DNA of 64,000 bases from Flavobacterium sp. HJJ (GCF_015351475.1 NZ_JADKPR010000019.1:45792-109791), one strand, 5' to 3'. Shown: positions 42,949 to 53,212, counted from the stretch's first letter. Notes: generated by a model not told the origin, from the sequence alone. Numbers and translations: made by a program.

Positions 42949-43671
42949 ATGAAAAAAACATCATTACTAATTTTATTTTTTGTTGCGCAAGGCATACTTG
43001 GACAAAATAAAATGAAACCTCTCTCAGAACTAATAAATACAACAGATTCCAGCTGGCCAATAGTACAGGAATGGATTAAATCTGCCAAAAACAAAGCTGA
43101 GATATTAGAATTGGATTCTGCTACAGATAAAAATGCTTTATACAACACTCAGGTAACAACCCGTTCTCCAATGGGAGCAATTATTTATTATACTGGAGGA
43201 ATAATCATTGATAATGGCTGGATTAGAATATTAGGCTCAGGAAATTCAAAACTTACCAGTTCAATTTCAAACTGGAATAAAGGAAAATCATTCAAGGAAT
43301 ACGGCGATTCACCACCATTTCTGCTAATTGCCGATGATGCAATAGGAGGATTTTATATTTTAAATGGAGGGGCATTCGGTAATGATTTCGGCAAAATCTA
43401 TTATTCTGCGCCAGACAGTCTGGAATACGAACCTTTGAATATAACCTATTCCGAATTCATTTTGTTTTGTCTTAACAATGACTTGGACGCCTTTTACAAA
43501 GGTTTGCGATGGAAAAACTGGGAAAAAGATGTGAAAAACCTTAATTATGATAAAACCTATAATTTCTATCCTTATTTATGGACCAAAGAAGGAAAAGAAA
43601 TTGAAAAAAATGCTAAAACAGAAGTCCCCGTAGAGGAACAGTATAGTTTAAAAATAGGCTATTACAAGTAA
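42949..43671 (+). CDS. Exported DUF2625-family protein
   Basis: 240 residues, signal peptide ending AQGILGQ. The mature part matches DUF2625: MKPLSELINTTDSSWPIVQE, then GAIIYYTGGIIIDNGWIRIL and GGFYILNGGAFG, and SEFILFCLNNDLDAFYKGLR. A family with no known function, usually cytoplasmic; here it has a signal. Monocistronic. Confidence 0.8.
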   Translation: MKKTSLLILFFVAQGILGQNKMKPLSELINTTDSSWPIVQEWIKSAKNKAEILELDSATDKNALYNTQVTTRSPMGAIIYYTGGIIIDNGWIRILGSGNSKLTSSISNWNKGKSFKEYGDSPPFLLIADDAIGGFYILNGGAFGNDFGKIYYSAPDSLEYEPLNITYSEFILFCLNNDLDAFYKGLRWKNWEKDVKNLNYDKTYNFYPYLWTKEGKEIEKNAKTEVPVEEQYSLKIGYYK

Positions 43672-43732
43672 TAAAGCCTAATGTTTCGCTCCAAAAAAAC
43701 AGACTAATTTTGAACATTAATACCGACAAAAT

Positions 43733-44080
43733 ATGAAAAACTGCCTTGAATGCGGTGACCCGATTGTAGGCCGAGAAGACAAGAAATTCTGCAGTGACGG
43801 ATGCCGAAATGCCTATAACAACAAAATAAATAAGGACAGCACGAATTATATGCGCAATATCAATAACAAATTGCGCAAAAATTACCGAATTTTGTCGGAA
43901 CTAAATGTTGAAGGAAAATCGAAAACGACCCGAGCCAAATTGATGAGCAGGGGTTTTGATTTTGAATTTTTCACCAGCATTTTGAACACCAAGTCGGGGA
44001 ATACTTACTATTTCCTATACGACCAAGGCTATATGGTTTTGGAAAATGATTACTATATGCTTGTTAAAAAAGATATTTAA
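43733..44080 (+). CDS. Zinc-ribbon protein
   Basis: 115 residues. The first 27 residues carry a CxxC...CxxxC zinc site (CLECGDPIVGREDKKFCSDG, then CRNAYNNK), similar to the DUF2116 type of zinc ribbon. The rest (LRKNYRILSELNVEGKSKTT, then GFDFEFFTSIL) is a basic helical domain common in Flavobacteriia, perhaps binding nucleic acid. 14 bases before the M28 gene on the same strand, probably cotranscribed. Confidence 0.75.
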   Translation: MKNCLECGDPIVGREDKKFCSDGCRNAYNNKINKDSTNYMRNINNKLRKNYRILSELNVEGKSKTTRAKLMSRGFDFEFFTSILNTKSGNTYYFLYDQGYMVLENDYYMLVKKDI

Positions 44081-44094
44081 TACCACACATACTA

Positions 44095-46488
44095 ATGAAG
44101 AAAAATTATTCCTCCATTATAACCGCTGCCGTAATCCTTGGGATTTTGGGCTTACTGTTTGCCTCGCTAATGCCTTCGTATTCGGAGGGTGAGGAAAAGA
44201 AAGTCACTGAATTTTCGACGGACAGAGCCATGGAACATGTCGAAGCGATTGCACAGCATCCGCATTATGTAGGCACCAAAAACCATGAAGCTGTTGCCAA
44301 TTATATCATCGCCGAGCTTGAAAAACTGGGCTTAGAAACAACAGTTCAGGAAGGCTATACACTTACAGACTGGGGGAATTTAGTAAAATCCAAAAACATT
44401 ATGTGCCGTATTGACGGGACTAAACCGGGTGGCAAAGCCCTGCTTCTGCTTTCACATTATGACAGCGCACCGCATTCCTTCTCGCACGGAGCGAGCGATG
44501 ATGCATCGGGTGTGGCGACGATTTTGGAAGGTGTTCGCGCTTTTTTGAATGCAAGAACCAAACACCAAAACGACATTATCATTCTGTTTACAGATGCGGA
44601 GGAATTAGGCTTAAACGGCGCTTCGCTTTTTGTAACCGAACATAAATGGGCAAAACAGGTAGGGCTAGTATTGAATTTTGAAGCCCGCGGTTCATCAGGG
44701 CCGAGTTATATGCTGATGGAGACCAACAAGGGGAATGCTGGTTTGGTAAAGGAATTTGCCAAAGCAGATCCAGCATATGCGGTTTCAAATTCACTGATGT
44801 ACAGCATTTACAAAATGCTGCCGAATGATACAGATTTGACTGTTTTTCGGGAAAAGGGCGATATTCAGGGTTTCAATTTTGCTTTTATCGACAGTCATTT
44901 TAACTACCATACCCAACAGGACGATGTAGCGCATTTAGACAAAAGCACGCTTAAACACCAAGGTTCATACCTGATGCCGCTACTGAATCACTTTTCGAAT
45001 GCCGATCTGAATGCTACAGCTTCCGCATCAGATGATGTTTATTTTACGATTCCGTTTGCTTTTATCAGCTATCCTTTTGACTGGGTAATACCAATGACAC
45101 TGATCGCTGTTGGCGTTTTAATCATTTTGGTATTTATTGGCAAAGCCAAAAGAATGCTGAAGCTGTCCGATATTATGAAAGGCTTCTTCCCTTTCCTCGG
45201 TTCACTGATTTTTGTCGGACTGATAACGTATTATGGATGGAAAGGACTGCTGCTGATTAATCCGCAGTACAATGATCTGCTTAACGGTTTTACGTACAAC
45301 GGCCACGATTATATTGCGGCTTTTGTATTGCTGAGCCTTTCGATTTGTTTTTTCTTTTATCAAATTGGTTCACAACCCAAAGTAGCAATGAACCATTATG
45401 TGATGCCGCTTATTTTTTGGATTGTGCTGAACGGTTTTCTTGCCAATAGTCTGCAGGGTGCAGGATTCCTGATTATTCCTGTGTATTTTGGATTGTTTGC
45501 CTTTGCGGTTTTTGTATTTAGCCAAAGATCGAATTGGATTGTAAACCTCATCTGCGCTATTCCCGCCTTACTGATTGTTGCACCATTTATTCAAATGTTT
45601 CCGATAGGTTTGGGACTGAAAATACTGTTTGGTAGCGCAATTTTGACGGTTTTATTATTTGTCTTAATACTGCCTGTTTTTGGGGCTTTCGCCAAAAAAG
45701 GAATCTGGTCGCTGTTTTTCTTTTTAACAGCCGTTATCTTTTTCGCGAAAGCGCAATACCATTCGGGTTACGAAGCGGGTGAAGCTAAATCGAACAGTTT
45801 GGTGTATTACTATAATGCGGATACCAACAAAGCACATTGGCTGACTTATGACACCAATCTGGATTCCTGGACAAAAGGTTATCTAGGAGAAAAGCCGAAA
45901 GGCGCGAAAATTTTCAATGATTTGAAGCTGTACAGCAAATACAATTCAGAGTTCACCTATTCTGCCGAAGCTCCAAACAAAGACATAGCAAAACCAAGCA
46001 TTTCGTTCCTAAAAGACAGCGTAGTAGGCCATAAAAGATTCCTAAAAATACAGATCACGCCAAACCGAAAAGTCAACCGCTATGATGTTTTTGCTAATGA
46101 AATTATGCGTTTTTATAATTTCAAAGCCAACGGAACTTCGACTCTTGGACAGCAGGGAACCGAATTAGAACGAAACGGCAAAAAACTGCTGAGCTATTAT
46201 GTAGTCAACAACGAACCGCTGGTGTTACAGTTCACAATAAACAAAGCGACGATTCTTGATATGGATGTGATGGAAAGTTCTTTTGACTTGATGGTCAACC
46301 CAATTTTCTCCATGACTCCAAGGGAAAACTGGATGATGCCTACACCATTTGTATTAAACAATGCGGTAATTATTACCCAAAAAATAAGACGCAGACCGAA
46401 AGCTGCTCCAACAATTAAACCTGTAGCTGTACAGCCGATTGTGGCTGACAGTTTGAGAGTAGTGAAAGATAGTTTGAAAGTAAAGTAA
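44095..46488 (+). CDS. M28-family membrane peptidase
   Basis: 797 residues. N-terminal signal-anchor helix, then a Zn aminopeptidase domain (about 40-310): LLLSHYDSAPHSFSHGASDD with the His and Asp ligands, LFTDAEELGLNGA with the catalytic/ligand Glu pair, and SHFNYHTQQDDVAHLD with the last His. From about residue 320 to 570 seven to nine transmembrane helices follow, and a C-terminal beta domain to 797. This layout matches the Bacteroidota Fxna-like M28 membrane peptidases; the substrate is unknown. Followed by a strong terminator. Confidence 0.9.
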   Translation: MKKNYSSIITAAVILGILGLLFASLMPSYSEGEEKKVTEFSTDRAMEHVEAIAQHPHYVGTKNHEAVANYIIAELEKLGLETTVQEGYTLTDWGNLVKSKNIMCRIDGTKPGGKALLLLSHYDSAPHSFSHGASDDASGVATILEGVRAFLNARTKHQNDIIILFTDAEELGLNGASLFVTEHKWAKQVGLVLNFEARGSSGPSYMLMETNKGNAGLVKEFAKADPAYAVSNSLMYSIYKMLPNDTDLTVFREKGDIQGFNFAFIDSHFNYHTQQDDVAHLDKSTLKHQGSYLMPLLNHFSNADLNATASASDDVYFTIPFAFISYPFDWVIPMTLIAVGVLIILVFIGKAKRMLKLSDIMKGFFPFLGSLIFVGLITYYGWKGLLLINPQYNDLLNGFTYNGHDYIAAFVLLSLSICFFFYQIGSQPKVAMNHYVMPLIFWIVLNGFLANSLQGAGFLIIPVYFGLFAFAVFVFSQRSNWIVNLICAIPALLIVAPFIQMFPIGLGLKILFGSAILTVLLFVLILPVFGAFAKKGIWSLFFFLTAVIFFAKAQYHSGYEAGEAKSNSLVYYYNADTNKAHWLTYDTNLDSWTKGYLGEKPKGAKIFNDLKLYSKYNSEFTYSAEAPNKDIAKPSISFLKDSVVGHKRFLKIQITPNRKVNRYDVFANEIMRFYNFKANGTSTLGQQGTELERNGKKLLSYYVVNNEPLVLQFTINKATILDMDVMESSFDLMVNPIFSMTPRENWMMPTPFVLNNAVIITQKIRRRPKAAPTIKPVAVQPIVADSLRVVKDSLKVK

Positions 46489-46518
46489 AAGCAGTTTCGT
46501 AAAACTTCTCAAAAAAAA

Positions 46519-46573
46519 ACAGAGATATCCAAAGTTTAATAAAATGACTTTGAATATCTCTGTTCCTTTTTTT
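46519..46573. terminator. Terminator between convergent M28 and M1 genes
   Basis: Stem ACAGAGATATCCAAAGT / ACTTTGAATATCTCTGT with an 11-base loop, T-run on the plus strand and A-run on the left, so it can serve both directions. Confidence 0.9.
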
Positions 46574-46625
46574 CATAAATGTGCAATTACATAAGCATTT
46601 TTATCAAACAGATTAAAAAGTTCTA

Positions 46626-48539
46626 TTACTTTATAAATTTTAACTGCTGTGTGCCGGTATTTGTTTTTAGTTTTATCAGATAAACACCAGAAGCCCAAGA
46701 GCTGACATCCCAGCTGGACACAGCATTTGTAGTTCTTATTCTTTGACCAGCCATGTTATAAAACTGCACTTTTTCGACAGTTATACCACTAGGAATGTCA
46801 AGTGAAAGAATATTATTGGCAGGGTTTAAGAATAACTGTGCCGTGCTCAGTTCATTTTTTTTGGAAGATGTAATTGTTGTATTGTCTTTGGAAATAATAT
46901 TTTTTGCACGGTCAAATGTGATGCTTGTAATCGTAAAAGGTACTTTTTCGGTAAAAGTTTCCCCATTGAAAGTATTATTCAGAACCAAATCCAATTGCTG
47001 TCCTCCGCTTCCAAAAATCCTGATAGGAACGGGCATCTCAAAAAAGGAAACTGAAGCATCCGATTGTGTCTGACTGACCGTAAATCTGGCTTCACCGCTG
47101 TCTAAATTTTCAGCAGAAATGCTATAACTTGGATAGCCCTGCCCATAAACCCAGTCATTAAAAAATTCCGTCAGACTATTGCCGTAAACAGCTTCCAAAT
47201 GCGATTGCAGATTCGAAGTTTTGGCATATTTATAAGCAAGATTCGGGTCTTTTAAATAATTTTTTATTCCTTGAAAAAACAAAGCATCCCCCATTTTAAA
47301 ACGGAGCATGTTTAGCACCATTGCTCCTTTGTCATAGGTTAATCGGGAACTGAAAATCCTGTCAACATTAGAAAGCTCAGCATCTGTTACATATACGGAT
47401 CCATTAGTTTTGGAAACTATGTTATCAATCATTTTATTTTTTTCAGAAACAAAGGCATTCTGTCCGTCAAAGTTTTCGATAACGAGGGAAGCTGCATAAA
47501 CCGCAAAACCTTCATTCAGCCAAATATCATTCCAAGTACCGCAGGTGACTTTGTTTCCAAACCATTGGTGAGCCATTTCATGAGCAATTAAATCTCTTTC
47601 AAAACTATTCATAAAAGAAACCGTAGTATGCTCCATTCCGCCTCCCCATTCAAACTGCGCGTGTCCATATTTCTCGGCATGAAAAGGATAGATTTCAAAA
47701 AGGTTTTCGTAAAAATTCAAAATCAATGGCGTCTGGTCCAATTTTGTTTTAACCGATGCTAACGTTTCGGGATAAATGTAATTGATGATGGGATACTGGC
47801 TGGGCGCAGTTCCTCCCTGCTGATTGTAAATACTATAATTAGTGACCGCTATAGCAACTAAATAAGCGGGAATAGGATAACCGTGATGAAAATGGGTAGT
47901 TTTGCTGGCTCCGTTAATTACGGGTGCTTCGGGCTCAACACCATTGGAAACACTGACATATTGTGAAGGTGCCGTAATGTAAACATCAACTGCATCAATT
48001 TTATCATTCAAATCCTGCTTGCAGGGCCACCAGTCGCGAGATCCATAAGGTTCTGATAAAGTATATAAAATAGGAGAACCATTGTGTGCCGCAGTAATAA
48101 ATGCTTTCTCCCCTGTGGCCGGAGTCCCTGAATATCTAATTTCGAGAGAAGCCGAAGCTCCCGATTTTAAAATAGCAGGTAAAGTAATGACTAATTCATT
48201 ATTGGCATTTTGCACAAAGGCTAATGACACGCCATTCTGAATAACAGCACTTACTGTGAGTTTATTCGTTAAATCAAAAGTCACTGAGTTAAGATCAGAC
48301 AATGCAGTAAAAGTACTGGTCACAATTCCTGAAATAAAATATTTGGCCGGATCTACAGTAAATTCCAATTTTTGATAAGTAACATCATAATTTAATGTAT
48401 TGGGATTAACACTCAGGTTCATCTTCTGGACCGCTGTCTTTCGTTCAATCTGGGCAATATCTGATGTTTGGCTTGTGCTTTTTTGAACACAGCTTAAAAT
48501 CATTAAAATCTGTACAGCCAGCAAAAGACTTTTTCTCAT
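46626..48539 (-). CDS. Secreted M1-family metallopeptidase with T9SS sorting domain
   Basis: 637 residues. Signal peptide with a Cys (LMILSCVQKSTSQ) at the start, then an M1 N-terminal beta domain, the substrate motif GGGMEHTT (a GAMEN variant), zinc motif HEMAHQWFGNK with the third ligand in LNEGFAVYA, and a C-terminal type A sorting domain (about 560-637, NPANNILSLDIPSG to GTQQLKFIK). It is exported through the type IX secretion system, where the tail is cut off, to digest peptides outside the cell. The third-ligand spacing is normal. Confidence 0.92.
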   Translation of the reverse strand: MRKSLLLAVQILMILSCVQKSTSQTSDIAQIERKTAVQKMNLSVNPNTLNYDVTYQKLEFTVDPAKYFISGIVTSTFTALSDLNSVTFDLTNKLTVSAVIQNGVSLAFVQNANNELVITLPAILKSGASASLEIRYSGTPATGEKAFITAAHNGSPILYTLSEPYGSRDWWPCKQDLNDKIDAVDVYITAPSQYVSVSNGVEPEAPVINGASKTTHFHHGYPIPAYLVAIAVTNYSIYNQQGGTAPSQYPIINYIYPETLASVKTKLDQTPLILNFYENLFEIYPFHAEKYGHAQFEWGGGMEHTTVSFMNSFERDLIAHEMAHQWFGNKVTCGTWNDIWLNEGFAVYAASLVIENFDGQNAFVSEKNKMIDNIVSKTNGSVYVTDAELSNVDRIFSSRLTYDKGAMVLNMLRFKMGDALFFQGIKNYLKDPNLAYKYAKTSNLQSHLEAVYGNSLTEFFNDWVYGQGYPSYSISAENLDSGEARFTVSQTQSDASVSFFEMPVPIRIFGSGGQQLDLVLNNTFNGETFTEKVPFTITSITFDRAKNIISKDNTTITSSKKNELSTAQLFLNPANNILSLDIPSGITVEKVQFYNMAGQRIRTTNAVSSWDVSSWASGVYLIKLKTNTGTQQLKFIK

Positions 48540-48782
48540 TTCAATTCTATTAATGTGCCAAATATAATCATTGGTTTTGTTTTAAAGACTTAAAAACCAA
48601 CCACAAAATACCATTCGTTTAACCAGCATAAAATTTGTCTTTTTTTATAGTGTTTATCTGGTTTATGCCATCGAAAAAAGTAAGAATGAATCACTAGTTT
48701 TATTTCCTAAAATCCGCTCTAAAAGATTATATTTGAAAACCTATAAAATTATCAAAATATTCATTTATAAATCGGCATTTTA

Positions 48783-49274
48783 ATGGAAACAATATTCAAA
48801 GAAAAACAAAAATTTACCCAATGGTGGTTATGGTTATTTTTAATCGGGCTTGGAATTTTTCAAGTTTACGGCCTTTTCAGCCAGCTGATTAAAGATGTGC
48901 CTTTTGGGAACAAGCCAATGTCAGATATGGGACTGATTTTCTTTACGCTAATTCCATTCGGACTGATAGCTTTCTTCTGGTACATGAAACTGGAAACAGA
49001 AATAGACGAAAAAGAAATACGCATTACTTTTATTCCATTGACAAAAAAAACATTGAAATGGGATGAAATAAAATCTGCAGCAATTATAGAATATAAGTTT
49101 GTCGGTTACGGAGTCCGGTTATTTACTTCTTATGGGACTGTTTATAACACTAAAGGAAAAACAGGACTGGCGGTTGAATTAAACAGCGGAGAAAAAATCT
49201 TAATCGGCACACAAAAAGCTGAGGAATTGACCAAAAACATTGAAAAACACCACAAGAATAAATTTGTAATTTAA
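48783..49274 (+). CDS. Hypothetical membrane protein with PH-like domain
   Basis: 163 residues with two hydrophobic helices (about 15-33 and 48-67) and a C-terminal beta domain of about 90 residues (IDEKEIRITFIPLTKKTLKW, then GLAVELNSGEKILIG) of the kind found in membrane-bound bacterial PH domains. Role unknown. It has no close neighbour on the same strand and a 243-base gap upstream showing nothing else. Confidence 0.65.
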   Translation: METIFKEKQKFTQWWLWLFLIGLGIFQVYGLFSQLIKDVPFGNKPMSDMGLIFFTLIPFGLIAFFWYMKLETEIDEKEIRITFIPLTKKTLKWDEIKSAAIIEYKFVGYGVRLFTSYGTVYNTKGKTGLAVELNSGEKILIGTQKAEELTKNIEKHHKNKFVI

Positions 49275-49563
49275 ACAGATTTACAAAACCAATCACAGCG
49301 TTTTTAGTTATGGTAAGAATAATGTAAACAATTTCAATAATTATGTAACAGTCTCCAAGCTCTCTAAAGCTAATTTAGCTATTATTAATTTAAAAATTGA
49401 TAATATAACATAACTTCAGGAGATTATGACTCTACAGTCAGTCCTTGTGCAGTAACAACTCTGTCAGGAATTTATTCCAGAGGAAACAGTAAAATAACAA
49501 TTATATACATCAGATAATTGATTTTCTGGTGTTAAATGCTGCCTCTTTTGGGAAGCAGGATGA

Positions 49564-49600
49564 AACGGAAATGACTTTTAAAGCTATTTCCGTTTTTTTT
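49564..49600 (+). terminator. Orphan plus-strand terminator
   Basis: AACGGAAAT / ATTTCCGTT with 13-base loop followed by eight T residues. It lies 290 bases after the previous plus-strand gene in a gene-free gap (49275-49627); the gap also holds a 40-codon open piece near 49407-49518 that looks protein-like but has no start. Confidence 0.85.
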
Positions 49601-49627
49601 AGAAATTGATAATCAACAGCTCTTTAT

Positions 49628-50512
49628 TTAAAATAATTTTTCAAATTCAGCCGGCATTTTATTTATCGGTTTTATTTTAATGTCCTTGTAATAAACCTCA
49701 GCAGCTTCACTCTGCAGCTGTATTTTGCCTTCTATTAGAGGCTGAAATTCCTTGCCGTCATAATAACGGGAATTTTGCAAAACCATTACCACTTTACCAT
49801 TAATTATATGAAGGCTTTTACCCTCAAAACAAACTAATTCAATTTCTGTCCAGCCGTTATTAGGTGTTTCGGCTCTCATTTTTCGCATGCAGAAACCAGT
49901 GTTATTTGTGTGGGTGCCAAATGATAAAAAATTTTGGCTTTCATCAGCAACTGCACTCATTGTTCCTTCTGGAAGATACGCTCTGATGTCGATAGCAGCA
50001 TTGGCAATGTTCCAATAATCTCCAAAATGTCCTTCCATAACCTGAAACTCCTGCGCCAGCATCCAGGCACGCCAGTAATCTACCCCTGCTTCGCCTTGAG
50101 AGTGATAAAGTACGCCTGCATCCATAAGTTTGTCTGCTCTAGGCTCCCATTTTTTGGTTCCAAACTTTACTTTTAGCTTTAAGCGATAGTTTTTAAATTT
50201 TTCTTTGGTAAAAACACAGCCATAATATTCCCCTGAAACTTTCAGCACCGGCTCATTTTTATCCTGAATTACCGTAAACATATTATTTACATTTTTGTTA
50301 TAGCCAATTGGCATGATTTCCTTACCGTCAGCATCCGTTGGAATTTTTCCAGAATACCCATTTTGATGTTTATAACTCAGGTACATTTCCCATTTACTCA
50401 GATTATTGTCCAATAAATTTATCCAGCCCTCATCCTTGAAATGACTTTCTTTTGTTAAGGAAGTTAAACTGAAAAGAAGCCCAAGCAATAGTAATAAAGA
50501 AGTTTTTTTCAT
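49628..50512 (-). CDS. Exported DUF1080 (3-keto-disaccharide hydrolase-like) protein
   Basis: 294 residues with a signal peptide (LLLLLGLLFSLTSLT). The lectin-like DUF1080 fold is shown by EGWINLLDNNLSKWEMY at the start, YGCVFTKEKFKNYRLKLKVK, the DAGVLYHSQGE stretch and EGKIQLQSEAAEVYYKDIKI at the end. Members act on glycosides, some through 3-keto intermediates; the substrate here is unknown. Monocistronic. Confidence 0.88.
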   Translation of the reverse strand: MKKTSLLLLLGLLFSLTSLTKESHFKDEGWINLLDNNLSKWEMYLSYKHQNGYSGKIPTDADGKEIMPIGYNKNVNNMFTVIQDKNEPVLKVSGEYYGCVFTKEKFKNYRLKLKVKFGTKKWEPRADKLMDAGVLYHSQGEAGVDYWRAWMLAQEFQVMEGHFGDYWNIANAAIDIRAYLPEGTMSAVADESQNFLSFGTHTNNTGFCMRKMRAETPNNGWTEIELVCFEGKSLHIINGKVVMVLQNSRYYDGKEFQPLIEGKIQLQSEAAEVYYKDIKIKPINKMPAEFEKLF

Positions 50513-50719
50513 AAGGTCTCTGTTGGTTATTTAAATAGCAGTTAGTATAACAAAACTAATGATTTTATTAAAGATGCAGTTTTATACCTTATTAAAAAAT
50601 AAGATTTTTCTTTTATTTTATCTAATAAATGATTTTTATTTGATAAAAAACAAAATCAGTTGCGTATTAGCAATATTATTTGATGCAATTTTGCAGTCTA
50701 TTATATAAAATTAATTCAC

Positions 50720-51259
50720 ATGGAATTCGGCAGAATCATTATTTCAGAAACCGCATCAAACAGCGAAAATCCTCAAGACATCATCAATTCTAATATTTCA
50801 GTAATCAATTTAATGCGCGAAGAAAAAGTAGATGATGATCTGATTCATGAAGATGCTCTGATGAGTTATTATCTGGATTATTACGTTTCCCAATACACTG
50901 AAGGGAATTTTGCCCAATTTGTATATAATTCGCGCTGGAACACTGAATTAAATGAACTTATTGAAGAAGGACTTCAATTACTTGGTGCCGAAAAACATTT
51001 GGAACTGTTCCAGCAGCAATGCAAAAAAGTAAAACTGATGAGCAGCGTCAAAAGAGAAAAATTCTTCAAAAGCAGACTCGAAGGTGTAAACCCAATTAGA
51101 GATTTATTGAATAATGATACTTTTTTTGAAATAGAAGAAAACCTGATAGAACTAAATGCTAATTTCTTGAAATCACATCCAGACACAGAAATACTTTCCG
51201 TAGACGAAATGTTTACTGTTCTGGAAGAATTCATAGGACACGAGATCAAAAGAGAATAG
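50720..51259 (+). CDS. DUF4375-like protein
   Basis: 179 residues, cytoplasmic. The middle (LMSYYLDYYVSQYTEGNFAQ) and the Asn/Arg-Trp region that follows resemble DUF4375 (DMP19-like), where N-G-G-F and W-motifs are typical; the assignment is moderate. The function of the family is unclear. No signal or membrane helix. The 207-base gap before it shows only AT-rich sequence. Confidence 0.6.
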   Translation: MEFGRIIISETASNSENPQDIINSNISVINLMREEKVDDDLIHEDALMSYYLDYYVSQYTEGNFAQFVYNSRWNTELNELIEEGLQLLGAEKHLELFQQQCKKVKLMSSVKREKFFKSRLEGVNPIRDLLNNDTFFEIEENLIELNANFLKSHPDTEILSVDEMFTVLEEFIGHEIKRE

Positions 51260-51282
51260 CCTTCTGATCAATAATTTTCATT

Positions 51283-51678
51283 TTAACAAGCACATTCAAT
51301 TTTCAGTCCGACTTTGTTTCCGCTGGTTCCTTCTGTCGCGTAGCCGTCAAATTTCCACCATTCGATACCGCCGATTAATTCTTTTACCTTGAATCCTAAT
51401 CTGGCCATATTCAGTGCGCCTTTGGTCGAGGCATTACAGCCTATCCCATCGCAATAGGTTACATACAAAACTTCTCTGTCCAAATGGGCTGTTGTTTCTG
51501 CATTCATTTCGCGGTGCGGCATATTAATTGCGTTTGGAATATGCTCTGCCTCATAACCAAATGCTTTTCGGGCATCGAGTGCGATTACTTTTTCGCCATT
51601 GTTCAAAGCGTCAAACAAATCGGATGGATCCATCTCAAAGGCTAATTTGTTTTCATAAAATTTTATCTGCTCTTCCAT
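51283..51678 (-). CDS. Rhodanese-like sulfurtransferase
   Basis: 131 residues, one rhodanese domain: EKVIALDARKAFGYEAEHIP with the substrate-loop Arg, INMPHRE, and the catalytic Cys in VTYCDGIGCNAST. Ends in a Cys pair (IECAC). It moves sulfane sulfur to acceptors; the acceptor is unknown. Divergent from the LysR gene across 145 bases, so the LysR protein probably controls it. Confidence 0.9.
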   Translation of the reverse strand: MEEQIKFYENKLAFEMDPSDLFDALNNGEKVIALDARKAFGYEAEHIPNAINMPHREMNAETTAHLDREVLYVTYCDGIGCNASTKGALNMARLGFKVKELIGGIEWWKFDGYATEGTSGNKVGLKIECAC

Positions 51679-51823
51679 TTATATAATTTTTTAGATTGAT
51701 TAATACTCCAAAATTAAAGTAACTGTTTTTCAAATACTAACGAAAAGAATTCATTCATTGCATTAATTCTTTTCATATAAATCCATGCAGATTTTTTGTT
51801 CCTTTGTAAAAACAATTCTTTAA

Positions 51824-52714
51824 ATGGAAATCAGACATCTCAAATTGATAAAGGCAATTGTCGAAGAAGGGAGCATCACAAAAGCGATTGACAAACTGCA
51901 TTTGACACAATCTGCCTTGAGTCATCAGCTCAAGGAAGCCGAATATCAATTGGGTACCAAATTGTTTTTGAGAACGAATAAAAAACTGATTCCGACCAAA
52001 GCCGGCGAGAAAGTGTATGGAATAGCCAATGAAATCCTAGACAAACTTTCGGAAACGGAACTTCAAATCAAGGAAATGGTTTTTGGAGAATTTGGCGAAA
52101 TCCGCATCAGTACCGAATGTTTTTCCAGTTACCATTGGCTGCCTTCAGTTATAAAGCAGTTTCATGATTTATATCCAAATATTGAATTGAAAATCGTTAC
52201 CGAAGCCACTCATTATCCATTACAGAAACTATTGGATAATGTAATCGACATCGGAATTGTCAGTGACCAGATCAAAGACGGCAGAATAAAATATATAGAA
52301 CTTTTTCAGGATGAAGTGATGATGGCCGTTTCCGAAAATCATCCGTGGGCCAATAAAAAATATGTGACTCCCGAAGATTTTGCCAATGAACATTTAATCA
52401 TTCATTCTCTTCCGCTGGAAACCGTTACTGTGCATCAGATGTTTTTGGCACCAGCCAAAATAACACCAAAAAAAATAACGCCGCTGCCACTCACCGAAGC
52501 CTCAATAGAAATGGTCAAAGCTGATATGGGTGTGATGTCAATGGCAAAATGGGCGTTACAGCCGTATTTAAAAAATGGTGCTGTCAAAGCCATAAAAATT
52601 GGCAAAAACGGGCTGAAAAGAAAACATTTCATCGCCATCAGGGCCGAAAAAGAATATCCGGAATATTTCAGTCATTTTATTGGCTTTTTACAAAACGAAA
52701 TTAATCTCCAATGA
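51824..52714 (+). CDS. LysR-family transcriptional regulator
   Basis: 296 residues. Winged helix-turn-helix at the N-terminus (ITKAIDKLHLTQSALSHQLK, recognition helix TQSALSHQL), then the PBP2-like effector domain from about residue 90 (GEIRISTECFSSYHWLPSVI). MetR-like in overall length and layout. Divergent with the rhodanese gene, a common LysR-target arrangement. The next gene, a GNAT, overlaps its end by four bases (ATGA). Confidence 0.92.
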   Translation: MEIRHLKLIKAIVEEGSITKAIDKLHLTQSALSHQLKEAEYQLGTKLFLRTNKKLIPTKAGEKVYGIANEILDKLSETELQIKEMVFGEFGEIRISTECFSSYHWLPSVIKQFHDLYPNIELKIVTEATHYPLQKLLDNVIDIGIVSDQIKDGRIKYIELFQDEVMMAVSENHPWANKKYVTPEDFANEHLIIHSLPLETVTVHQMFLAPAKITPKKITPLPLTEASIEMVKADMGVMSMAKWALQPYLKNGAVKAIKIGKNGLKRKHFIAIRAEKEYPEYFSHFIGFLQNEINLQ

Positions 52715-53160
52715 ACTTTCTGATACGAAACTGCCAGCCAGACGATATAAGCATTTTAATTGATTTGTGCCAAAAACATACCGAATACGAACAAGCCTCT
52801 TTTGATCCCGCTGGAAAAGGAGAAAAGCTCAAAAACGCTTTGTTTGGCGAAAACCCAAAATTATCCTGTCTGATTGCAGAAGTCAATGATAAAATAGCTG
52901 GCTATACGAGTTATACTTTTGATTTTTCAACCTGGGACGCGGCCACTTTTATGTATATGGATTGCCTGTATCTCGAAGAAGGTTTCCGCGGTTTTGGCAT
53001 TGGCGAAGCCCTGATCGAAAAGTTAAAACAGATTGCAGCAGACAAAAACTGTATCAATATACAATGGCAGACTCCTGAATTCAACGAAAGAGCCATTAAA
53101 TTTTACCGCCGCATCGGCGCGACAGGAAAAGACAAAGTGCGGTTTTTTCTGGATTTATAA
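52711..53160 (+). CDS. GNAT-family N-acetyltransferase
   Basis: 149 residues, RNC-type GNAT fold with motif A in YMDCLYLEEGFRGFGIGEAL (R/Q-x-x-G-x-G) and motif B in QTPEFNERAIKFYRRIGAT. Translationally coupled to the LysR gene by a 4-base overlap. Acetylates amines or peptides; substrate unknown. A DUF2199 gene follows in the same direction. Confidence 0.9.
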   Translation: MNFLIRNCQPDDISILIDLCQKHTEYEQASFDPAGKGEKLKNALFGENPKLSCLIAEVNDKIAGYTSYTFDFSTWDAATFMYMDCLYLEEGFRGFGIGEALIEKLKQIAADKNCINIQWQTPEFNERAIKFYRRIGATGKDKVRFFLDL

Positions 53161-53212
53161 ATGAATAGAAATACCTCTTAAAAACAACCAAGACAAAAAA
53201 ACAGTTGAGAAA

